Shown here one piece after another: positions 31,531 through 41,000 of a stretch of 64,000 nucleotides of DNA. Under the pieces are notes generated by a model. It was not told where the DNA came from. It saw only the letters and a program-made list of their open reading frames with translations, and made no database searches. Made by a program: the position numbers and the translations under genes. Position 1 is the first letter of the stretch, and every line of letters starts with the position of its first letter. This DNA comes from Megalonaias nervosa (taxonomy: Eukaryota; Mollusca; Bivalvia; Unionida; Unionidae), in contig JAECUM010009758.1 of NCBI GenBank assembly GCA_016617855.1, positions 78,495 through 142,494 of the forward strand, written 5' to 3'.

Positions 31531-33497
31531 ACTACACATGGCCCAACCTTTAGCCAGTCTACTGTAATATTCCTCCCCAAGGTTAAGTGCATTTGTCTTC
31601 TATATCAGTTTTGTGGAGGCCATCCGCCTACCTTCAATAGAGTAAATTCAGCAATGCAGTTGTAGCAGGTGATGTTTTACTGTGAAATGGGGGGTGGGGT
31701 GTAATTTTAATTACGTAATAGTTAACCTGCAATGATTCTCTTCCATCACATTTTGATGTGAAGCAATTTGTAAATTATGTATATCTATACTTTTTTGTAA
31801 CTCCTGGTACATTATTTTGTCTCATTTCGTAATTTTATTAATTCCTCTGAATTGTAGTGATTATCTATAGCTGGATTTTGTACATGCATAGGGTCTACTT
31901 TAAGATATTAGAGAATGTAAATTTGCATAGGATCTATAAATAGATGTTTACGTTTGTGTTGACAGCTACTAATAATAAATTTATTAGTAAATATGTTTAC
32001 AAGATTCTGCCTTTTTCCCATTGGACAGATTGGTCAGGTGGTTTCTTAGAAGAATTAAGTTAATTCTTCTTGGATGAGTTAGGTCTCGTGAATAGGTATT
32101 TTGAAATATTAGACTCGGTAGTAATATCTGTTGCATAGGTTATATTGTGACATAGTTGTAATAGACTCTTGAATGCATATATAAGAAGAGAACTGAGCAA
32201 TCTGATTCATTCCTACGTTGGGGTCATTCTTATATCTTGTGTTCCTTTTGTAACATCAAATCTGCAGGCGTGTTTTGTGTTGTACTAAAATATTATTTGA
32301 GAGGAAAAACATTTGGACTGTTCAGTGGAAATGGAAGGTGCTCATGTTTTGGACTATCATTATTCTGGAACTATTGTGAATTATTCAAAGAAGTTCTGGA
32401 CAATGCCATTTTGACATCATGATTCTTGGTGGACCAGTACATTTCCACTTCTGAAATATATATGAACTTTTCATTCTTTGGACTTTAATTTAATTCTTTC
32501 AGGATTAGTTTGGATTCACTGCATAAAACTCTGTTCCCCTCACATTTTCATTTATAACGTTGATAACTGACTTATTATGTTTGTAAAACTTGTTGGTTTT
32601 GTTTCATTGTTACTTAGAGTATGACTAAAGAGTCGTAACAAAATGAGAAAACAGGTTGTCCAGTGAATGCTTCATTTGGTCGTTGAAAACTGGTTGGATT
32701 GATTAATAGCATAAAATATAGCAGCTTGTTACTTTTTAATTCACTTTATAAGAAATGGTGGTTTAGGCATTTAATATTTAAAGTCAATGAAAGAAGCATG
32801 ATGGACTAAACGTAATGAATGATAGCATGTCATGCATCAATTCAAGGAGAAAACTGCACATTTGTCATGTTTCATTTTGAAGTGTGCTTGTTAACTGGTG
32901 CCGACAATGTACAATATTTTGACTGATATTATACATGTAACAACTAATGAATGTATGATAGCAAGTTTTTTAACACCACCTCCCCTTCCTAACTTGCAAT
33001 ATCTGAATGCATTGTACATCCCTCCTAAACTTAAGCTGGCTGTCTGAACACAGCACACATCCCTCTTATGAGGATGACATCATTAATGAACTCTCCAAGG
33101 CACAAAATAAAATGCAACATGCTTAATGTTTTGGCTGTCTACAAGACAAAAAAAACAAACCCCTTTAATATTGCCTTGTAAAGAAAAAGATTTATTGTCA
33201 GATGTTTCAACAAGTAGTAATAGATCTTTAAATAAAATTCCCATGTCTTATTATGCACCTGAAACAGGACCTCTGTTTTTGATTACTTGTTTTGATGCAT
33301 AAATCTTTATCATATAACCTTGCTGTGGTGCTATATAGCTTTACAGTGCTGGCGCAACGTAAAATCCACAATCAACCAACCACTTTTTTTGCCTTTTCTA
33401 TTAGTACCCTACCTTGGTCAAGATGAATATTTCTGGATAATATAAAATAAACTGGTCTTAACCTTGTTCATACAACCAAATGACTGTATCTCATTTA
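31531..33497. other. Intergenic, nothing recognised
   Basis: AT-rich with short poor open frames; no repeat unit or domain seen. Confidence 0.6.
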
Positions 33498-33803
33498 GAC
33501 CACTCCGGTGGTCTAAGTGGTTAGAGCATATGTCTTGGACGTGGAAGGTCATAGGTTCGAACCCCGGCTGTGTCATACCAAGACTTGTACAAATGGTACT
33601 AGCAGCTGCCTCGCTTGGACTTAACATAAAGCAGTTTGTGTCAGGACTGGTTGGCATGGTGTCGGGATAATGTGACTGGTTGGGACATGATGCTACACGT
33701 CTGTGGCATGATGCCCCAGTGCTTGACATTACTATAAACTGCCACATTGCAGACATCATGCAATATGACTGAAAAATTGTTAAAGCTACATTAAAAATCC
33801 AAA
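33498..33803 (+). mobile_element. tRNA-derived SINE, family 2
   Basis: The head GGTCTAAGTGGTTAGAGCAT is an A box, and GGTCATAGGTTCGAACCCC is a T arm with B box. The body (AAATGGTACTAGCAGCTGCC, GGTGTCGGGATAATGTGACT, TAAACTGCCACATTGCAGAC) recurs at 56473-56786 at high identity. The element is about 305 bp. Confidence 0.92.
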
Positions 33804-34816
33804 TCATGTGCACACTATCTCATTAATCTCATTATTTGCAATTGGATCCACCTTGCACACAACTACATAGGGTAATTTTTGCAGGTCAACCTACACAAAT
33901 TCTTTTTGTGGGAAGAGTCCATACATTTACCGGACATTGTCAGGTGCTTATTGGGTACTGTAAATTACCTATGGGATCCAGTAAAAGTTCGTTTCTACAT
34001 AACCTGATGTCACAGCAGGTCTGTCATCGTGTCTTGTGTATTTATGCATGATTCAGTTGTAAAGAAAATGAAAACAAATATCTACAATGTAGACGATCTA
34101 ATTAAATTTTCATTGCAAATAAGTAGAAATGTTTTCTAAGACATATTTTACAACTTTTGGACTTCTTTAAATCTTGTTAGCATGACTAATGCAAAATAAC
34201 AACTCGAGATAGACACCTGCGATCTAATAGGCATGTTTTGTTTTCATATGTAGGTGCCTTGATCAGACTTTCAGGCCATTTAAGAAATTTTTCAAAGTTT
34301 ACACATTTTATAACTTTTTCAATGCAAAACTTTTTTTTGCTGAAACAAATCTTGATAGCATAATTAATCAAAAACCACTTGAAAGTGACAAATGAAATTT
34401 CACATATTTATATTTATATGCAGATGACCAGGCCACTTCAGCAGGTTATTGAATTTTTTAAAACATTTAACAGCTTTTGTTTTAGACAATTTTTTTTAGC
34501 ATTATTAAAGAAGGCCACTTAACGTAGACAAATGAAATCTGGTATGCACTTATGTATGCAAAAATAGATGTCCTGATTTGATTTCCATGCATCTGTAACG
34601 CAATTAGAAATGTTTTTAATTATTGCAGTTTTGGGACATGGGATGTTCAGTCATCAAGTCTGCAGTGGGTGCAGACACATTTTACAACCACGAATCTTTT
34701 TGCCTTGGGTCATACCTTCTCTGAAAAAGCTGGCTGTGTAAACAAGTTTTATCATCAGCTTCATCTTTAGGTGACCATCACATTAAATAGATTTTCTGCC
34801 ACAGACTTACTGGTAT
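33804..34816. other. 3' flank of oaf, dispersed repeat
   Basis: Bases about 34090-34640 contain three diverged copies of a roughly 150-base segment (CATTTTATAACTTTTTCAATGC, AGGCCACTTCAGCAGGT, CTTGAAAGTGACAAATGAAA). This is downstream of the oaf stop. No confident poly(A) signal was picked. Confidence 0.5.
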
Positions 34817-35094
34817 CTATACATCATCCCATAAGCAATATATTTTCTGTAGTGCTACATGCTCAAAATTAATGCAGCGTTTACAAGTCTTGATGCCACA
34901 TCTATAATTGACATTTTTCCCTGTTGAATCACGTCCATGGCAGTACTTGAGTCCGCAGGGGTACCATCCTATACAAATTTGATATGGACACACACATGGT
35001 TTGCTGGGATCTGTAGTGTCTTTGCATCGACTGTATTTGGCTGGGGGCAGTTTCTTTGCTCTGGATATCCATGTGTTACTGTCTTTTCCAGAAG
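34817..35094 (-). CDS. oaf: oaf exon 4, Cys-rich C-terminus
   Basis: Encodes the tail with RCKDTTDPSKPCVCPYQ, IGWYPCGLKYCHGRD, YRCGIKTCKRC and YCLWDDV, then TAG. It aligns with the human RCRQ...KPCVCHYG, AWYPCMLKYCHSRD, YKCGIRSCQK and LCLWDED segments. The acceptor GAAG at 35098-35095 is chosen because it is the one nearby AG that keeps the phase set by exon 3; it follows a TAT-rich rather than strong pyrimidine tract. Confidence 0.92.
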
Positions 35095-38000
35095 CTTCAA
35101 TAATAATAATAATAGTGACGGATTTCAACTGTACAATGAGTCCTCCAAATTCATATAAAGAAACTAAAGCTCAACCATCTAAAGAAAAGCCAGAATCCTG
35201 TCTCTCAATTCTAATAAATTCTGTTCAGCTGTTTTGAGATAAAGTTGTATAAGTGTTTTTCTAATATTAGTAACTGCAAGACCCAACACAGCTAAGTTTT
35301 CAGTGATTAATATGAAATGAGAACGCGTTAAACCTTACGCTGTACCAGCGATGTAGTAAATACTTTATGATACTGTAAGATGCACGACTACATTATAATT
35401 ATTAGAAATTGGTATCTGTCAGAATCTAGTGTTCTTTTATTCTTCATGTCTAAAGGTACTATATACATTGATTTGTGTGTATGAATGCAAACTAAAGAAT
35501 CTTCAGAACTAAAATGTGTATCATGTATCTGTCAAGTAAACTTGCTATGAAAGATTAGATGCTTATGAAATCGGAATAAAGTATAAATAATGTACTGTAC
35601 ATCGCATTGTTCATTAACTAGGTCTGATACAACTCTCAAGGGCCATAGGTGGCTGAGTTGCCTACGTATTCACCTTTACAGATCACTCACATCTCACTTT
35701 GTCCACATGGGTTTGAGTATTGGCTCTGCTAGCAAGGTTATGTGAGAAAGCTTGATAAAATATTCCTGTGGGCAAGTGGTTCTTCCCAGGGTGTTTCTAG
35801 GTTCTTCAACCAAATATACTGGCCACAATGTACAGCCTATCATGTGCTGATAAATTGCAAAAAAATACACAAATGCGATCTGATATCTCTCTCTCCACTG
35901 GACAATCAAAACAGAAAATTATTTATCTAATAATATTTATTATCTTTCAGCTGTTTTCATCACTCCTTGCCTGTCACCAATAATATAACTGCGCCTGAAA
36001 AATTTTAAATGATAATACCACTCAACATTTTTGGAAATCAAACTGGTTATATCATGCAGAAGACAAGCAAAGTGACTTACTTACATAGCGCTAAATGTCA
36101 ACACTGGCCAGTTGTCCGATATATATTGAAAATAATTTATTGGAAGGTAACTATTTTTGTCATTCATTCTGAATTTCATATAGAACATAAAACGAAATCA
36201 AGATCTTAAATTCTCTTTTCAAATACTGTATATTTGTTCTTTTCATAAATGTTATGATTTTCAGCTCTCGAAACCTTGCTCATCAAGAACAGTGGCCTAA
36301 GAAATCAACTTACTGCGGGCAACTATATTCAGGTCCGATTCCTTCGTGTAGGTTGATTCAGGTGCCTCCTTGCAGATGTTGTAAATATGTGGACTTAGAG
36401 TCTGCAATGATTCTGTAGCTGATAAATCCAATTCCAAGTCCATGATGTGAGTCTCTAGACCTTTTTCCTCCTCTGGTATTCGAATAGCAGTTGGATTTTT
36501 CTAAATGAAAATATAAAGGATGTTTTTTTTATCTTGAAACTTTAAGCATAATTTGGTAAAATTACTAATATAGATCACTTCTTTGTAATGAAACTAGGAG
36601 AATGGTCTCATAAAATTAACAATCCATACAAGATCAGGATTTTTAAATGCTGAATATGTGAAATGAATTCATTTTGTCAATATGTATCACCACTTTACAT
36701 ACGGACAGCTACATGATATCTTTAGCAGATCTAAACTTCAGTTTATCACAGAATTTCTAAGAAACTAAAAAAATTTTTAAATGTCTTTCTCTACAGCAGA
36801 TAGTCTTAAGAAAGATGTGGTAGCTGACTGATTAATGTAGTCGACTTATGTGTTTTAATTCTACAGACAGCATGTCTGGTTGGCCATATGGTGTCTCGAG
36901 ACATGACAATGGCCTCAGCATGATATAATGTCGCTTCAGTCTCACCTGTCTTAACTTGGACATTGCATCTGAAGAGATGAATTCATTCTTGCCAAAACGA
37001 ATCACAAAGCAAAGCATCTGAGGCTTGGCAAGGACAACTCCACGTTCCTCCTCCCAAGGAACATAGGCACGAAATATCTGAATATCCTGAAAATGACACA
37101 AAATAATGTCTATATTCATGTAATAAATGCCTGAATTGATGTAATGAATGCATAGAGATATACTCAGCTGGAACTTAATTGCAGAAAGAAAATGTGACAA
37201 TATTTGCTGGTGTACTCAAGTTATCATGTATGCACAGGGTTTTATGGTACATGTACGATTGAACAGAGGTGTACCAAATAAGTAAGTAATTAGTCATGGT
37301 AACAGTTATTGACGAGTGAATAATCCATTTATAATACCTTGCCAATTGTGAGGAAAACAAATTGTATCCTTAGGTACATATTTTGAGGTGATATCTGAGA
37401 CCATTCATTTGGGTGTAAAGGCACCAGCCCTGAAGTCATCAGGATGTACACCCAGGGTTTGCTCCAAAGTCACAAATTGCAATTTTTTTCCTTATTGGCA
37501 ACAAAATATACTATCTGGCGAATTTTTTGGCGACAACATTTTTGGCTGTTAAAAACTATAACAGTCTTGGGGTTTGGAGTGGAGAAATTCAATGGCACCA
37601 TGACAGGAAGCTGCAAACTTGGAGATAAAATTGCACTGGAATCTATTGTTAAATAAACAAAACCTTTATTCATATTGACAAACCACCCTAACACAGCATT
37701 GTTATATCATAATCTGCTTATGCTGCTGTCTGGCCTTAGTACTGTATGCCGTAATATAACCAAAATATTCATGCTACCTGACTAGCTACAATCAACAACC
37801 TCTGAAGGCTGGAATGGGAACGACTACAATCAACAATGGCAATATTTTTTCTTTTCGAAAAATGTACCAGAAAAAAAAAATAGTTTTGCTGAAACTTCAA
37901 AGAAAACTGATTACCTTTGAATCACTGATCATTCTGTATATATACAAAGCAAATGGAAACAAATTCTATCTCAATGTTCTACAATTATTTGATGTTGCCA

Positions 38001-41000
38001 CAGCAATAACGGGTATTTGTTTGGTCCTTCAAAGAGGGCCTTTAGTGGTACCTTCAACAAATGTACCTTCATCAAAGCAAGCCAAAGACCTTTGATGAAA
38101 GGAAGTCGGCAACAAACTTAAATAAAAGCATTTTTTCATTTCTCCTAGTAATTGGAACATATTTATTGTGCCATGAAAGTTTCCTGTTTGCAACAAAAAG
38201 TTCATGCTTACGATCGCTACCAATTGCGGTGTAAAACCCAAATTATTGTATCAATATTTTGAAACAATATATATCTGGCCATCAAATTAAATGAAGGTGG
38301 GACATCTCGCAAGAATGTTTGCTAAACTTTTTAATTTGTTCACGTTTTCATTTCCCTATGAAGAACCTCATCCTCTTGGAAGCCTCAGCATCATAGTAGT
38401 TTTCTCTGGCTTACCAAAATCAAGGCCAGTTTAAGTACAGGTACATGTAAACAACTAAACAGCCACTGCTACTAGGATAATGAATATCAGTGTGAATTGT
38501 TTTGCAAAACATGTTTGTTGAGAATGGGATATAGATCAAATGAGGACTACCATTTTTTTTATACGTAAGTGTTAATTGCATTTTCCAATGTGATAAATGA
38601 ATTTTCTAACATATCTAATTAATGCTCAAATTCATGGATTTTTCATATACATGTACATTATTTAACACATTGTGGAGTGTACTACACAAATGTAAATTGT
38701 CAATATACAAGTGTATTTCAGACTAGCTGTCTTCATTTAATCAAAATTTCCATTGGTTTTTTCTCCCTCTCTCTCTCTCTCTCTCTCTAAATCTTAGTCA
38801 CCAATGACAGATCTGTCACCTAAAAACATTTTAATTGTACCGTATTTTATGTAATTTTTCGTACACGAAAAAATAATTATTAATTTCAGTGTACGAAAAA
38901 TTATATGTAAAATAAATAATTATCATTTGGTGGTACTGACTGTGTACGAAAAATAAAGGGATCGTACCAGAACAAGTTCTACAGAACACACGTTACTTGA
39001 CAACCTAACGGTACAAACATACAAAGTAAATGTATATTTTCTGTCTCATTCTGCTCTCAACTCAAGAATCTAATTGCAATAAAAACAAAAATACTCAAAA
39101 CGATTTTGTTATTAGTGAATGAGAGAGAGAGAAAGAGAGGATTATGTCTCAGTGTGCAAGCTCGTTTGCATTTAGAACATATGTATGTGTTATGTTGTGT
39201 AATACTGGCAAAATGATTAAGATGGTTTGAACATGTATAAGTTATGGGTATTATTTATTGGTAAATAGTATGCAACGATACAAGTCCACACTGTCAAAAA
39301 ATTAAGTGCAAGTTGTTACCGCAACAATAATCTCATTATCAAATTACAATAAAAAATAAAGAACCTGAAATCACGTTTAAGTTAATGCGCATGAGTGCGT
39401 ACATGTGTGTGTGTGTGCGCGCACCAGAGAGAGATCAATCAAACAAAACAAAATTTTTTCAGTATACAAGACCGTATATATTCAGTGTGGTTTTTATTTG
39501 TAGCTTTTGCAAAGAGAAAAAAGACTATTTTCAATTACCTGATGAGTGAGATAATCCTCATATATTACGACCTACTACATTCCATTAGTAATAAACACTG
39601 CAAAATCAACGATTCATTCTTGTTTTAATTACGATGTACATTGTCACAACAACCACATGGCTATGCAGTGTTATTTACATGGTAATTAAACATGCTTAGC
39701 GCTTTGGTTGAAACCAGACTGAGGGCAAGAATCGACTGAAGAGGTCAAATCAGCGAGGCTGCCAGTAGGAAAATGAGGCTCGCTTTAGGAAAATGAAAAT
39801 CTGTCAATGTGCTATTGAAGCCGCTGTCCATATAGCAGATGTTAGAAGGACAAGCGATCATATGCATTACTTGCTATTTGAACTCGCCAATAAAGATAAT
39901 AGTGGGGTATATTGTAGAATAGATTTGCAATAAAATGTTAATTATATCCAAGTCAAAACAGAAGAAGCACTTAAAAGATAGTATATGTATATATACGAAT
40001 CGATTTAACGGAGTCCGTGACTTTCAAGTTTACAATGGAAAATGACAAGGTTTTTATATTTTATGTTTGTATGACTAATGAAACAATAAGACTACCGGTA
40101 GTTGACTAATGGTCTGTGGTCTTCACTTTAGCATGTACTGAGATGTAATTTTTGTTGGTTAAGAAAACATCAAAGGGCTTCCAAACTCGTTTTAAAATGC
40201 ACGTGGTGTTTTGTTACGGTGACGGACTTAATAAGGAGAACTAATTAACGATAATATTTAAAGGTATGGTCTGTAAAGTCCTTTGTCCATTTGTACATAA
40301 ACACCAGTAGATACTGTAATGACAATAAGCATTTATGCACATGGGCACCCGCTGGATCTTTTGCAAAAGGGGGAGGGGTCAGTCAGTCACGGCCGGGAGA
40401 GTTAGTATAGTAAGCACTCTGAAACTAAAGCTAATATTTACTAAGTGTTTTGAACAGAATCTTGTGACATATTATCAGCATCATTTGCATGATTAAACTT
40501 GTCGGAACATATATTGCAGTATGATTTCCAAGGGAGCCATGTGACCCCCCTTGACCTATGCTGTGGCTGCCCATGCTTTTGCATCAATCATTATATTTTC
40601 TCACCAACAATTAATCATTAATTTTTGTAAAAACAAAATGGGAATATGGTATTTTTGACCTTTTCTGCAAACGTAAACCTTCTTAGTGGAAATTTTATGT
40701 CTGATAATTTAATGAATTTTTCAAATAATACAAAGTGATATGTACGAAAAATTATGATACATTTAAATAATTATTATTTTGATAACTGGATTGTGTACGA
40801 AAAATTAAAGGGTATGAAAAATTACATAAAATATGGTATATGAAATTTCAATTATTTTCAGCTCCCCCCCCCAATCTAAACATCCACTTACGTCGACAAT
40901 ATTACCTTGGTCCCGAGGGTGCTGAGATAAACAGATAGTAATGTATTATGAAAATGGCGACAATTTTTTGAAAACTGGCGACAAAATATTGAGGTTGGCG

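Noticed and set aside
33498..33575. tRNA gene
   Set aside because: A and B boxes are good, but the arms do not form a full cloverleaf and the sequence continues as a 300-bp SINE found again at 56473. The tRNA-like heads at 15085, 22038 and 43148 were rejected for the same reason.
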